Positions 23,447 to 37,190 of a stretch of DNA of 64,000 bases are shown here, one piece after another (position 1 is the first letter of the stretch; each line of letters starts with the position of its first letter). The position numbers and the translations under genes are program-made. Source of the stretch: Phoronis australis (taxonomy: Eukaryota; Phoronida; Phoronidae); NCBI GenBank assembly GCA_002633005.1, contig NMRA01000066.1, positions 893,912 to 957,911 on the forward strand, read 5' to 3'. The notes under the pieces are model-generated. The model searched no databases and was not told where the DNA came from. It was given only the letters and a program-made list of their open reading frames with translations.

Positions 23447-23766
23447 ACTGGTATTGTCTCAACGACTGCTATAGTTGCTACTCTATTTAAAAAGTGAAAA
23501 AGGTCACAGGAACGCCTGGAAATATAATCTATACTTTACCCTACACTCCCAAAAATAGTCGTAAGAAGACGTCCGTTAGAACAATGTACACGTACACTCA
23601 TGTAAAACATTTGTGTGCAATATGTATTTGCAGAAAGGCATTTATTGACATCGCTGTAATTGTTCACATGTACTGTTCGTACAAGACTTAAAGCAGTTAG
23701 AGGCGTTTCCATGAATCTGGTCTAAAGATTTTAATGTTCTATTACTTGTATATTCAATATCAATTC

Positions 23767-23772
23767 AATAAA
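23767..23772 (+). terminator. Polyadenylation signal of the 19.3 kb gene
   Basis: AATAAA 321 bp after the stop codon at 23,446, followed by T/GT-rich sequence from about 23,800. It is the first canonical signal downstream. Confidence 0.5.
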
Positions 23773-24088
23773 TATTAGTCATTAATTGGACGTCATGTCA
23801 TTTGTCGAACCTTTATTGGCGTACATGTACCCAATTGATTGTTTGTAAAGATTTTGAATTTCTCTTGATGTCCAAGCATTTTTCCTTTAGTTTTCAAAAA
23901 AAAAAAACATTATCAGTCGACTGATTGTCACTGCCGATGTTTCTCTCGCGTTTAGGCAATCCACTTCTTTATTTGCTTTGGCAAGACACAGACGTAGCAT
24001 AGGCCTACTTCCAGTATAGATGAAAATTTGATCTTTAATGTAAACAAAACATTGGCGATTTCAAGACGCAACAGTCCTACTTATTTGA

Positions 24089-24159
24089 GCGCATGCGCAC
24101 ACATGAATTACTAGGGGCGGGGACTTTGAAAACTGTATTGGGATGAAAGGGTATATATT
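24089..24159 (+). promoter_or_regulatory. Promoter-like cluster: NRF1 site, GC box, TATA
   Basis: GCGCATGCGC at 24,089-24,098 (NRF1 palindrome), GGGGCGGGG at 24,114-24,122 (Sp1-type) and TATATATT at 24,152-24,159 within about 70 bp. A short open frame (24,406-24,594, starting MRPISSMLGHLLRTIKEDLA) follows but was not recognised. It lies between two convergent genes, where no promoter was expected. Confidence 0.4.
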
Positions 24160-24599
24160 TAGGCCTAGTCTGTATTATAAAAACAGTGAATTTCTTTCTA
24201 GAAATTCTTGCACTATTCACGTTAGCATCCCAAGAGGTAGATTCGCCACGATCAGTTAAAAAGGTATTTTTACGAGTTCTCGCGTTCCCTGCGGCCTCTT
24301 TGGGTTAACTTTATAGCAACCAGACCAAAGTAGCTTCATGTAGCATTGTAAAAATATCTACTCAAAGAGCAACAAGTTTGTAAATAACAACTGTAAATAA
24401 TTATTGTGCGACCCATCAGTAGTATGCTGGGGCACTTATTACGTACTATCAAGGAAGACTTGGCAAGAATTCGCCATTCATCGATTCCAAGCGAAGCACG
24501 TGATCCACCAGTTTGCTTCTCGAGAGTTCTTGCCACGGAACTAAAACCTGGTAAAGGCATTAATGTCTCAGTGAGAGACAACGGGGAGAACTAGTAATT

Positions 24600-25007
24600 T
24601 GTAACAAAGTCACAGAACACAACGGCTTACGTTGTTTTACAGATTTGGTCAAAGCTGATAATTTCAAGAAGAGTCTACCCATCCAACAGTAACCAAAAAT
24701 GCGTTGTTTGTCGGCAGTAAATTCGATCAGTGATATGGCTTGGTGAAATTGACAAGAACTTAAACTATTCCTTCATAAAACTGTCTTGTATTTGCCTACA
24801 AGAATGCTGCTCTTAACACATCTTATCAAAACACTAAAATGTTATGTTGCAGTTACACCAATGGAAGACTGTCGTACAAATCACTAAAGCGAAATGAAAG
24901 GCGTCTAACAAGGCAACGCCTGTGCTGAAGAGATACATGTAGTACTTCTGTAAGGCAGGTTACTCTCGCGCTGAAACGAGAGCACTGCCGAGTCGTGCGT
25001 TCTGCGA
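24600..25007. other. 3' flank of GST2, nothing recognised
   Basis: AT-rich sequence between the promoter-like cluster and the GST2 stop codon. No canonical AATAAA was found on the minus strand just after the stop, so the GST2 cleavage site is not set. Confidence 0.5.
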
Positions 25008-28000
25008 TCACTTGTCACCGAAGAATGCTAATCTGTTATTCACAGGAGCTTTAATGAATTTGTCCGACTTCATGTACGCAGCAATTGTTGGAACAGCCTG
25101 TCAACAAACAATTTTAAAGCAATTAAAGCCAGGATATTCAACACGCCTTTCATCACGAAAACAGCTTTAGACTTTGATAATGTAACTTTATATACAAACT
25201 AAACCACAGCTAATAAATATTTGACGCACAAAATGTGCAGAACCGAGCTCGTTCTGGTTAATGCCTACGTTTCGCTGAAAGAAATGCTAATTTTAAACTT
25301 GTTCACTTATAAAATGACGACTCACAATTTATCAGTACACTCAGGACTTTTGCTATCCTACATGTAAATGGGTGCAGTCCTGTGGACACCAGCGGGAAAA
25401 AATTGAGCTCTCTAATCTCATACATATGCCAGCATTTGGAAGTATCCAGTGTAATTCATCTAAAGCGTTAGTCACGCTACCGATTTAGCTGACTTTGTAA
25501 AGAAATTTTAAGCTTGCTCCATTTTAGCATATACAACGTTGAAAGAACATAGTTTCATTTTAGAAATTAAAATTAAAATTAACAAGTCTTATTTTCCATT
25601 GGTGTTAAGTATCTTTTAAGACCGATTTTTTGTTTTACACTCTCACTATAACTGAAAGACAGTTTTGCTATATAAGTGCATCACAATTTCAGTATGAAAA
25701 TTGATTAGCCTGAGTGTATTCATGAGTATCTTCTATACTTTTTACTGTTGCAGAAGAGAGATCAAGCTATTTTAAGGAAATTGATTTAGTGAGCTGAAGA
25801 CAAAATCTTTTACTTTTAAATGACTTTTCATTGAACAAACTTCAAATTCTAGTCGTGAGCCCGAGATGTGCTCGCATTATTCTGTTTTAATCAGAGTATT
25901 GTCAAGCCTCAACTCACCTCGAATCGATTACAGAAGGCTTGCAAGTTAGGGAATGCATCTAGACATGATGGCTGCAGCACTTTGTGTTGGTCAAACATCT
26001 CGTACAAATGGAAGTCACAAGCAGTCAGCTGCAAAAACGAGCAGTGGATTTAATTCAAAAAAGTAAAAGCAATCCCGGTCCAATTTAAGTGCTAAAAACT
26101 TTTGCCGAATAGCTAATCTGCAAAAATCAGGATGTGAATGATTTTCAATTTGATGATTATACAAAAGTGCATCAATGTTACTAAGTTTTTCATTAGTTTT
26201 AATTAATATGTGATTGCCCCTTGCCAAACAATCGTAGAAAGTAGACTAAACCAAACGACACAAAAGACAAGTTCAAGACTAAAAAGAATTAACTTACATT
26301 GTCTCCAGCGAAATATGGTTTGTCGCCCAAAAAATCCGAGAGACCCTGAAGTTTTGACTTGAGTTCCACCAGATAGTTGTCCTTTTCCTTATGCTGGAAC
26401 ACAAATTAAAATCAGTTTTACTCATTCAATGAAACAGTGCCTACGACATTTTACCAGAGTCTGACAGCGTCTTTGTAAAAACGGAATACCTTTGTTGTGA
26501 GCCCTGCATGGTCTACTGGTGCACACATCGATCGCACAAAACATTGATGCCCTCCAGCGTATCCAAATACGTGTCTTTGCTTTTCCTTTTTCTTTGTTTT
26601 ACACAAGACGCTACATGACCGCCACACATTTTCCAATACTGTGGGGACTTTTGCCGCATGAATTTCCCAACCAAATGTTAATTTCATTTAATTTTTTAGA
26701 AACTTAAAATTGCAGTTCACCATGAAATGTGCTACCTATTTCACAATGTTTTCAATACTTTGATTCAACTAAATGTTGAAATAACATCTAAATGCAGAGC
26801 AATCTAGCGAGCCTTAATTCAGGTTTTACATTAAAACGTGAGTTAAATTTTGCCGAACATGATCAAATTACTTTATTTTGCTCTTGAATTCTATGTCTTG
26901 AGTTGCAAAATCCCTAACCATTGCTCAGTTAGTTTGAAAAAGACTACTAATCATTAAGCTTCTAGTGCAATCAAACATTGACTTTCAAGCTTGGAAAATG
27001 TTGTTGTTATAGTAACAACTGATAAGCAACCTTGAGTAGTGCCGTGGACGTGCAATACTACTATAGCGAGGCTTAGTTCCGGGTAAATGTGGTATCTTCA
27101 ACATGGTACATGTAGGATCAAAAAGCGTGGCAAATGGGGAGTCTTGAATAAGATTGCCATTACAAGCTTGAATAAGTTTATTTGAGCAAAATTAATCTTG
27201 TACATTATGACATGGGATTAAGCTCAGTGAATTTAGTGCCGCAACACACCGCTACAATAGTTTTCCCTCATACAATCATTTACTGGAGACACAACGAGCA
27301 GAAATGTTTTTTCATACCTACTGTAAAACTTCTGAAGGGCATTCATTTACAAACACGTTGCACAGTTTTCAAGTATTTTCATTCCGGTATTAGTTGTAAC
27401 TCTCCCCCCAAATTTTGCTTTAGTCATAGTCTAATTGAACACGCAGCACCCATTTGTTTGTCCAACTCCAAACCTCCAATAAAAGTTTGGGGTTCAGAAT
27501 CAGCTTGCATGAAACAGTCCCAAATAATGAGTCAATTAAGTTCCCTAAATCTTTTGCCTGTTTGTGTCTTTCTTTACTCACAGATGTAATATTTTTCTAT
27601 GATTTCATCTTCGTTAAGAGCTTTTCTTTGACTCATGAAATTTCCTAATAACATAACTAAAAACTGAGCCCTGAATTCAATGAAAATGAATAGAGACTTA
27701 GTTATTAAGTTTAGGGGCGTTTATTTTCGGTACTATTGAGAATTCATCGTCAATTTCACTCTCGATTTGTAATAAAATCAAAACTTGACTTTGTAATGAA
27801 ACTAAAACAGAACAAGAAAGGACAAATTTACAATTACGCAGTAGATTTAGCGAGCTTGGTTGAGTCCCTATTTGGAATTGTTTCCTGCAACCGGCCACAG
27901 ATAGCTTTTAAAAGACGTTTACAATTCCCATTTTCAAACCCTAAGCCATTGAATCTTAATCCAACGCATACAGAGAAGCCATTAAGGACCCAAGGAGCGG

Positions 28001-31000
28001 TAATTAAGTCAAGCCGATAATGCGAATAACCTAATCAGTGAATGTTTAATTAAGAATGCAAACTCAACGTATTGAAAAAACAAAACAAAGGGTTCCTTCC
28101 CCACCTATGAACCAAAACAATGCTTTTCAAAGATGGCGCCGCTGCAGTGCGTTTCTCGTTATATAGGTGATGAACCAGTGACACCTATACTGAAAAGTGG
28201 CCCTGTGGTACATGATGAACGACACACGGAATTCGGCACGTGGGCATCAATGCGGATGCTTGGTCCGAAGTTTATCGATCACATCGCCCTCACTTGCCCA
28301 CGCTTTCTATGCACTGTACTTGCTTGGGCTTAAGCCACTGGATCGGGGTTCTCTGAATTTTGTTAAAAAGTTACTGTCCGTTTTAATAAATTGCAACTAT
28401 TCAGGTCAAAGGTGGTCGCCATACTACGTATTAGTAAACTGAAAAGTGTTTCCCAGATTTCAACCAATGGCAATGACTAAACGTTATGACGTAGGTTTCA
28501 TTACTTTAACCAATGAGATGCCATGATAAACAACATTCCATTGTGCTACCTTTCGAAGCACGGTGAAAGAGTGAGTGTAGAACCAAATAAGCTGCAAAGC
28601 GACGTCTTCCGAGAAAACGCACTAACTGATGATTGAATTAGATTTCAACTCACAAAAGTAAAGTAGCATAGCTTTATGAACGCGTTGCGCAGGTCCATAC
28701 ATATCAGCAACATCATGTCGTTACGCACACGTTCCGCCTCCGTTTGACCCACTGAAAAATTGAAAAAAGTTACACACACTCATAAGCTGCATTGGGATAA
28801 ACTGCAAACGGATTCATTCAAAATCATTGCCAGCAAAGTCATCTGTGCTATCCTACACCGGCCATACTCTCTTCAATAAAAACAAAATTTCATCCATCCA
28901 ACAAAGAGGCAGAACCAAAAAATGATCCTGGGGGTACAAAAAAGCACGTACAAAGCTCTGAAAAACTGTACGCCTTTTGCGTTTTTATCTCTGATCGTGT
29001 CCGCATGGTGGCCCGGTGTCGTGTCCAATAATGCATCTGTTCAATAATGCATCCAGGATGTAGTTTGCGTGGTGTGCGCATGCGTCAGTTTTTAGTTTCT
29101 CTGGCTTCCGGCTTTTGCGCAATTCTGCATCCATCGTCAGTCTGTCGTTGATAATGCCCGCTGTAAGCATCACAAATTGATCGTCTGCACCTAAACCTAA
29201 AGAGGCAGAGCCATAAAAGGATCCTGGGGTAGAAAAAAGCGCGTACTAAGCTCAGAAAGACTGTACGGCTTTGGCGTTTTCATCTCTGCTCATGTCCGTA
29301 TAATGGCCCGGACCCCATTGGTCCCCCTTAAATCAGCTTACGGTTAGCAAACAATGATTGCTACATTAATACAACATTTTACTTACAAAGGTTGAACTTC
29401 CTTCCAAGATACTGGAAAATGGCGTTTGTTTCAGTGATTTTAATGTCTCCATCTATGAGATATGGTAACTGAAAGGAAAACAAAGAGAACTTTAGTTGAT
29501 CGGGAAAACATTGCTTGTAATGTAGGCGGCTTCGGTCGAACCGTGGGTCGGTTATCATTTATTTGATTGGTGATATGCCAAAACGTTATATAACTCCTTT
29601 GGATTTCACAAAATCTCGCTATGATAACCAGCAGTTGATCTGTGATAAGTCTAGACATTATGTAATACCATGCATTTTACAAATCGCGGTATGAAAACGT
29701 GATGACCTGCTGCCAACAGCAAGCCTCACGCATTGCCCGACAAAACTTCATAATGCGCCTTATAGTGGTGTATTTCAGAACAAGATTCTGGCACCTGATT
29801 ATCCGCGGATCATTGCACACACACACACACGCAAACACACATACACATGAACACACACACACACACACACGCACGCACGCACATAGAGCATCAGAAAGCC
29901 ATAAACTATTCGCTTGTTTAGTATGACGTGATTTTGCTGTTTTAGACTCAGTCAAATAAAATTAAGAAGCCTGCATTTAAAACAAGAATAATAATTAAGC
30001 ACGATTTAGGTATCGCTTTAACTACTTCAAAAACCTGGACATCTTAACTTTTCTCAACCCCCGGGAGCTGACAACTCCACCCCCGGGATCTTGCCAATTA
30101 ACTTCTCAGTAAACAGGTGATATAAACTTCGATACAACGTTATTTTGCTGCAGTGTGAAAGATTAACTTGGGTGTCATCGAAATTATAAGAAGGAGTCAC
30201 TGTCACGTGCTGTGTTCGTATCTTCCCTTCAGAATGTTCAACATTCCGTTAATATTTGCGTTTTTATTGCCCACATACATACTACAATTTTATTTTCATC
30301 CTAATTAGTTGTACTTGTATTCTGTCATAACAAATTATTGTATTATAACAAATTTCTAATCCATAATAACAGATTCACGCTCTTTCTGGCACTAATGAAC
30401 CTTCACATGATTGTCCGTTTTTTCAAATGACAAATACAGCAGGTTTTCGCAGTGTCATCTACTTTGAGAAAACTTCGCTTCATCATAGACTCTAATAGAA
30501 CGTTGTCTATGATTTTCAGGCTTCATTGAACGATGACGTTTACGTATGGAAGTTTGTAGAATAACTCAAGTTTACTGAAGATTTTCTTCAAAATTAGTCT
30601 GTTTTTTTCGAAGTTATGGTGAAAATCCAGAAGGAAATGGAATGAAAAATAACACTAAATCGTTCGAAAAATAATTAGCCTGGAAATTTTCTAATGAATT
30701 TCGGCGATTTTTATACAAAACTACATTACGCGCTTTGCATCGACGCGGCTCCCTTTACTACCGAAGTCAACTTGGTGGTAAAACACCATTAAGTTATGAG
30801 CGTTCAGTGCTGGCCACTGGAGGAATTGCCATTCATCAAATAATCGGGCTTGGACAATAGGATTATTCCGATAATGACAGGAGAAATTACGCAACTCCAT
30901 AAGTGATTTCCCGGCTCACAAAGCACTGTATGGTTCAGCTGTATTTTGATGTAATCTGCGGGTAATATGTTTTGGCAAATCCAAACTGGCTCATGTGGCC

Positions 31001-34000
31001 TTAATATTTCCGGTTCATTTTAGTTAAAAATTCCATCAAAGGGTTTTAACGCAAGTTAATTCAGACGAAACTGAAGCCCAAATGAAGTTCATTCAAGACA
31101 ATTCTAAATATTATCAAACTTAATTTAATTTATATTATTTGTAAGTTTAATTTTTCTAGTGGTGCACCACCACCTAAAATGGCCACGAAAATGAATGACA
31201 ACTCAGTGACTCACTCAACTACCTCCTTACGTAATGAGGTTCCGCGCGCAAACCCCGCCCGCCCACATAAAAAATAATAGTAAAATAAGGCAAACAAAAA
31301 CAGGGGCTGAACGTTAAGAAATTGTTTATATTTCTATGGACTGACGTGAAATCAACCCTGTGTTCTAAATCCGTGAATGTAAAGGGAAGAGTTTCTAACA
31401 GTAACTTTAAAATGTATTGTTACATTAGTGATTCTAAAACTATCAAGAGGAATCAAATAAACGATATGCGCCAGAATTATACTATAATTTACTCATACTG
31501 CATTTGCATAGTTCATGGCTCGCAACAAGGAACTTTTTTCATTTGTAGTCAAACTTGGGGTAAATCAGCTACGCATTCAAAACATTTCAAAAAAGAATAA
31601 AAAACTTATATTTGGTATTTAATTTCTCTGAGTTTTGACACAAAATTTGACGACAATTTATTATATTCATTGCTAATCACTAAAATAGGCAAAGACCGCA
31701 GTCAAAATTTTGTCAATATTGACTAAGAACCTTTTTTTCGAAAAAATTATATTGGCACAGAAATGGAATTGCAGTTCATGATGTATTCATTCAGTTGTAC
31801 TGAACATTTGTAATCAGACCTAATATCAAGCTTTTTGAATCATCAGGAGGTACAAGTAACAGTGCATACCGCGGATTTCTAAAAACTCACAATTTCCCGA
31901 AGTGATTGTGTGTCCTCGGAAAGTTCTATAGGAAAGAGTGGTGAGGCACTTCCGGCAACGTGTATTGCTTACCACAGCGTGCCTTGAAGAGTAGTGATGT
32001 ACATTGGAACTAGAATATTGAACACACTGGTAGCGGCATTGGAGGATGTGATATGTTGCTACATAAATTTTAACTTTGGTTAAATGAAAATACCATTCAG
32101 GTTTCACTTTAGTAAGTGACCGACGACACCTGGCTGAAAAATCATCAAATCTCTTGAAATACTTTAACGGTTTACTTATGGAGCAAAATTTAAAACAATT
32201 ACAAAGTTGCCACATTCTTCACACACTTGACCCGGCCTGGAAATGCAAAACAATCCCGAAAGAGCTCTTGTGGCCCTTAATTCCAAGTGGGTTTGATGTT
32301 GGTGGGGTCTTTTTCGGAAATTTGCGGTACTCACATTTGGGTATGGCAAGCCTAGACTATGCTTGACGTCCATCCAGCAACTGTTGTCCCAATCATTTTT
32401 CGCTTCTGAAAAGAAAAGGCAAATTTTCATTCCACCTGTCATGACGAAATCTCCCGACAATAACTTTCATAGGAACAATAAACCTTAGGCTATTAAAGTC
32501 GGACATTGGCTATTACTTAAATGATTAAAATGATTCAAAAAGAATTTATACATCCTTGATCATTTTCGTGAATAGTCATGCGACCAATATCAATACGTGT
32601 GCGTTCAAATTACAGTTCATTACTTTTGGAAAATCCAGATATTTTAGGCACACGGTCACCAATCTCTTGGTTGGGTGACAAAAACAATCCACACATAGCA
32701 CTTTATTTTGAAAAGATATGAAATTATGTAACCAATGTCTTTGGCAGAAAAGTAGTTGATAGACACATTGGAAAAGCGATTAGCCGTTGCAGGGCCCATC
32801 CCAGGAGAATAGTGCATGTGGCTTCTGGGAGACCCCCTTCCGGTCGCCACCTCCCAACGACAAAGCCTCGAGTAGCCAAAACTAATGTTTTTTAAAAGTG
32901 ATTCTAACCTTGAGGATCAATTTTGGGTGATTTTAAATATTTTTCGTAAGGAAATGGGATTCGGCCACAATCTTCAAGACGGAATATTTGAAAATATTAA
33001 ATCGAGGCATCGAGGTCATTGTCCTCAAAATTCTTACCATCCCACAGAATTGTATATAGTTTGTCTTCAAAATCAGCGCCAGCGTAAACAAGAAGCAGTC
33101 TAAGTGGCTGAGCCAGCTGAAACAAACAAGGGAGATAATGACTGACATTAGCAGAGCAGACGGTCTCCATTCCTCATGAACCACGTGGAGACTTTTATCA
33201 ACAGGTTTTTCGGATATGTCTCTATAATCCGAAAGTTCATAGGTCTAAAGTTTCGCTAGTCCAAACAATTAAAAATTTCTAGAAATTGCGAAAAGATTCA
33301 AAAGTCAAGGTTCGGTAGTCCGAAAATAATAAAAGCGTCGAGGTTTCTACAGTCCGAGAGCTCTGTGTTTTGAAGGTTCTATAGAACCGGCAGTGGAACC
33401 TTTCGACTATACAAACTTCAGACTATAGAGGCATCGAATTTTGTTGTCGGGCTATGGAATCTGTCACAATTTGGCCCGACTTGTATATGATTTGAATATC
33501 AAGAGATTGCTGTTGTTAGTTGGTCTATGCAGAGCCAACCCCTTTGTATTGTTATTCAAATGTGCCCGTATTGCAAGTGCAGGTAGCAGTCACGATTATG
33601 CTGGTATACACGTGTTACTGTGCAGTTTACCGATAGTTTGGGCAGAGAGCAGTTGTGCTTTGCCACGCTCTTACTTTATATTTGAAGCACATGGTGCTCT
33701 TACCAGTCAAAACGCTTTGGAACACGTAAGTGTGTTTTGTATCGAATATTTGTTAGTACAGGTACTTACTTATATGTTATGCTAGTCAGTCTAATGTACC
33801 TGAGCTTTACGTGCCTTAGCATTTCTTCTAGATGTAATTCGAAAATACCTTTATACTATGGTTGGTTATTGAGTCGGTTGACTTACTTGATTCTGTACCT
33901 ATGTAATTTCTAGGTGACCCTTAAGTTTTATCACCACGCAGCTGAACCATGGGTGCAGGAGGCTGGTCAAGCTGGGCGGCGTAATATTTATCAACGTGAA

Positions 34001-34963
34001 AATCTCTGGTGCTGAGAAGCCAAAGTTTTGGCACGTGTAGGAACATAAAGAGACACCGAGACTCTCGTATCGGCAATTATTACTATGAGTTTGTGTGTTT
34101 TGTGTGTGTGTGTGTGTGTTTGAGAGGTAATATCTATTATATAATTAACTTGTTCTGTTTTGCGTCCTGAGATATTGTCTGATACTAGACGAACTTGACA
34201 GAATCTTTGGACTATAGAACCTTTGCACTTTAGCACCTTCAGACCATAGAACCTTCGGACTATAGAACCTTTGGATTATAGAATCTTCGTACCGTAAAAC
34301 CTTCGGAGTAGGCCTATAGAGCCTTCGTATTATAAGCATGGATTTTTTTCTTACTACCAAGCACGTGCATACTCATATTCATAATAATGCCCAACTCCAA
34401 AGCCCGCTTTTCATCACAAAAAATATTTTGATTCAGACGGCTTAATACGGTAATGAAATTGGTGTCCAATTGTTTCATAGTTTCGCGGCTTCGAAGGAAA
34501 TGACAGTCCAAATTGAAAATTGTCTTTATTTGTGACAGAAGGAGAATTAACAATCCAAAACCCTGTTGAAGATGAATGAACTAGTGACAGCTTTTTATCA
34601 TCCTTCAAGTGTCGCAATTTTCAAGACCAGATTGTAAAAGAAACCGGTACTTTTAGAACCGGTACTTTTAGAATTAAAACCGGTACTTTGCGCATGTATT
34701 TTACGGGTGGTTTTATTCACGATGGCGATAACTGAGTACTCGTATGCAGCCCAAACCCAACGCCCAGAACACAGGGATAATGTAAGCCTATGTCCTTTCA
34801 GGAATTGCATGTCATGATTCACCGTACTAGTTACCCCACAGCATCGAGCAATTCGGCAAACCTTCTTTGTTTTTGCTTTCTATCATCCCTGGGACACTCC
34901 TCAGAGGATCCCAGAGCCCATACTAACCGCTCGAATATCCCAATATCCTACAGTAATCGACAT
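25008..34963 (-). CDS. Mu-class glutathione S-transferase, GST2 (complete)
   Basis: Paralogue of GST1 in the second copy of the duplication. Exons: 34928-34963, 33038-33116, 32335-32405, 29387-29468, 28654-28751, 26298-26393, 25918-26028, 25008-25097. Total 663 nt, 220 codons plus TGA, normal for mu GSTs (about 218). Start [12 protein letters not shown] keeps Tyr7 but has Ala where mu GSTs carry Gly12. [26 protein letters not shown] and [10 protein letters not shown] follow in order. The last exon [18 protein letters not shown] is the classic C-terminal mu helix and ends FFGDK. Exon 5 is one codon longer than in GST1, and exon 3 has Cys before the conserved Trp (NSCW against DSDW). The donor after exon 1 is GTTAGT, weaker than in GST1. 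Introns hold a solo LTR, a zinc-finger-like fragment and a CA repeat. Frame is open throughout. Confidence 0.92.
29816..29882. repeat. CA microsatellite in GST2 intron 3
   Basis: Counterpart of the 3,796-3,842 run, longer, with CGCACGCACG interruptions. It predates the duplication. Confidence 0.85.
31850..32120 (-). pseudogene. Zinc-finger-like fragment inserted in GST2 intron 2-3 region
   Basis: Part of an insertion absent from copy 1, lying between exon 3 and exon 4 of GST2. The minus-strand frame has two degenerate C2H2-like blocks, including CRKC then LSYRTFRGH, with one zinc ligand missing or replaced in each. It may be a captured gene fragment or part of a mobile element. No introns or start codon could be set. 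Confidence 0.35.
33462..34200. mobile_element. Solo LTR, 739 bp, with 5-bp TSD
   Basis: Begins TGTCACAATTT and ends GAACTTGACA (TG...CA), flanked by GAATC at 33,457-33,461 and 34,201-34,205. The paralogous site in copy 1 (about 7,350) reads GGAATCTTTG without interruption. No internal retroelement genes, so it is the product of LTR-LTR recombination. A TG microsatellite lies near 34,100. Confidence 0.92.
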
Positions 34964-35084
34964 AATGATTGTGATTCAGCGCGAGCGAGAAATCAGGACA
35001 GCAAGTGTACACCTTTCCCTACAGTCCCCGACGCATGCTGTCAATGTGACCAACTAATCAACAGGATTATACGCCGAATAAGCA

Positions 35085-37190
35085 CCGACACATAATTCCT
35101 GGGTCGAGTTCAATAACGTTAGTACCTGGTTAAAAAAGCAAGATCTTGCGAGATTCCGCGACATATCGCTGTACATTTTTGAATAAGAGCAAGTGATTTT
35201 AGCTAGTTTTTTTCTTTCTGCGAGACAGCTATTGAACTTTACCCTGACGAAACAACCAACTATAGATAGATATGGCGTTCCACAAGGGAAGGGGGACAAT
35301 CGAGTATTTTTATGTGACTACATTGCTAATCACCCCCTCAGGATGTATGCCACGCTTCGCAGATTTCATACGAGCAACAAACTTGATGGAAAAGGTTTCC
35401 AAGGTTAGGCCTACATGTCACTATGCCGAAGGTTCGCTACTCCGCCAAGGTCCACTACTCCGAAGGTTCGCTACCTTCGAAAATTTACTGCTTCGAATTT
35501 CCCCAATTCCGAAAACCAGAATTCCCACTACTCTGATTGTCTGCTCACGACTCATTCTCAAGCATGCAGGGACAACATCTGGGGCACGGGTCAAGGCTGC
35601 GACGACCAACGGCGGTTTTGAATTTAAGGAGACTGAATGGGACTCCCTGACTTCGTGAAGACTGGCAGGGCCGACTGGCTTATTACCTACATTTAGTTTC
35701 GACCCGGCCGTGCGCTTGGTTCCTTGGGTGAGGTTGAGGCGCAGCGGCCCCAAACTTTTCAGTCCCGCTGCGATGACATGGATTTGAAGAATATATCGTG
35801 GTTTATAATTCATTAATATTCCTACTTCATATTTTTTTAATGCAAACGCGTACTCATCTTTCCGTTCTAGAACATACGGGCAATTTCGCATGCACTGGCA
35901 TGGAAAATGAATCTAGGTAGTGACCACCGTACTTGCCAGCTAGACAAAGTGTTTTAGTACTTGGGCAACTAATAACCGAAGTATCGTTTATTTTTGCGTG
36001 TAAAAGTATAAAAATTACACCTGAGTCTGAAAGATTGATATTTTTGGAGCAGTAGACCTCCGCAATAGTGAACCTTCGGAATAGTAAACCTTCGAAATAG
36101 TGGGCTGATCCCGTTCAGCAATGTAAGAAACTTCATAAACGCGCAATAATACAACCAGATAAACAATTTCGTCAAGTCATTCTCCAACTAAACTTCATAT
36201 TTTCGTTCGAGTACGTAATGAGGTGTAATCATTCATTTAAGAATGCCTGATTTGAAATTCTGGCAGGAGGTAACAAGTTCCGTCTCATCTAAGGAATATA
36301 GAGCTGAGAGTCATGGTCGCGTACACTGCGACTTCCCTTCCCCCTAATTAAGCTGTGTCAAAGGTCGTACTGAAAACTCTACAGTATCGACGTTTGCAAA
36401 GTATCAAATGTCCCTCGTTCTAGAAATTCGAACTACCCCAAGATCAATGCTGGCTACGGACCGGTGCTTTTAAAGATTGACCAGTGTAATTGTTGGTTTT
36501 GTTGACTAATTTTGCCGAGAAATCCCTGATTGTATGGAACCGTACTTCAAGAGCCTCGCTTGATGATCAGCAATAACAAAATGAAAATGAAGAAATGAAA
36601 TTAGGCTTGATAACTACAATTCTCGATCAAAGCTCATCCAAGCAGGCACCCGGAAATTTTCAGTGCAAACTCTGGCTCGCGGCTAGTCTCGGAGTCGCAA
36701 GCTCTAATTATAGAATACACTGGTCATGTGCAGAGTAGGCATTCCAGGGGCAGATTTCTATGCCTAACCTCATGACATGTTACATGATCTTCTTCCGCGG
36801 TGGTCGCAACTGAGAAGCATGATTTGTTTTGCTCACACATATTAAGAACGAATAACAAAGAAATGAACTAGAGTAAGAATACGCGTCTGGTCACTTATGA
36901 ATACAAACAGGTTTTTCATTTTATTTAATGTAATTTGATATACGCCAACTTCAGAGTTGAATCATTTTGTTTGAGAAGAGTGAGTGTGTGATTGGTTTCA
37001 GGGACTATGCAGTGCCTTATCGAGTGCAACTTCATAACCGCAGGTATGTCATAACAGTACGTCACCGGACGGAAAGCCTTGGGTGAAGGGTGGGGTTTTT
37101 GATACCTGACGTATCACCTATTTTTACAACAGTGCGTTGCTGGAAAGAAACATAACAGTGAACTCATTCTTTTAGTAGGTGGAACCCACA
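35085..37190. other. Copy-2-specific insertion without recognised gene
   Basis: No counterpart in copy 1. It contains words of the ~16-bp minisatellite (35,430-35,480 and 36,050-36,110). The minus-strand frame 35,421-35,891 is long (156 codons) but matches no family I know and overlaps repeat sequence. Nothing else is supported. Confidence 0.6.

Noticed and set aside
29816-29882. CRISPR or other spaced repeat array
   Set aside because: A plain CA microsatellite. No direct-repeat/spacer structure of that kind occurs in the window, and the DNA is animal.
33441-33785. 114-codon plus-strand open frame in GST2 intron 1
   Set aside because: It lies almost wholly inside the solo LTR and starts outside its boundary.
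35421-35891. 156-codon minus-strand open frame
   Set aside because: Among the longest frames in the window, but it crosses minisatellite-like DNA, has no splice or start context and no recognisable motif.
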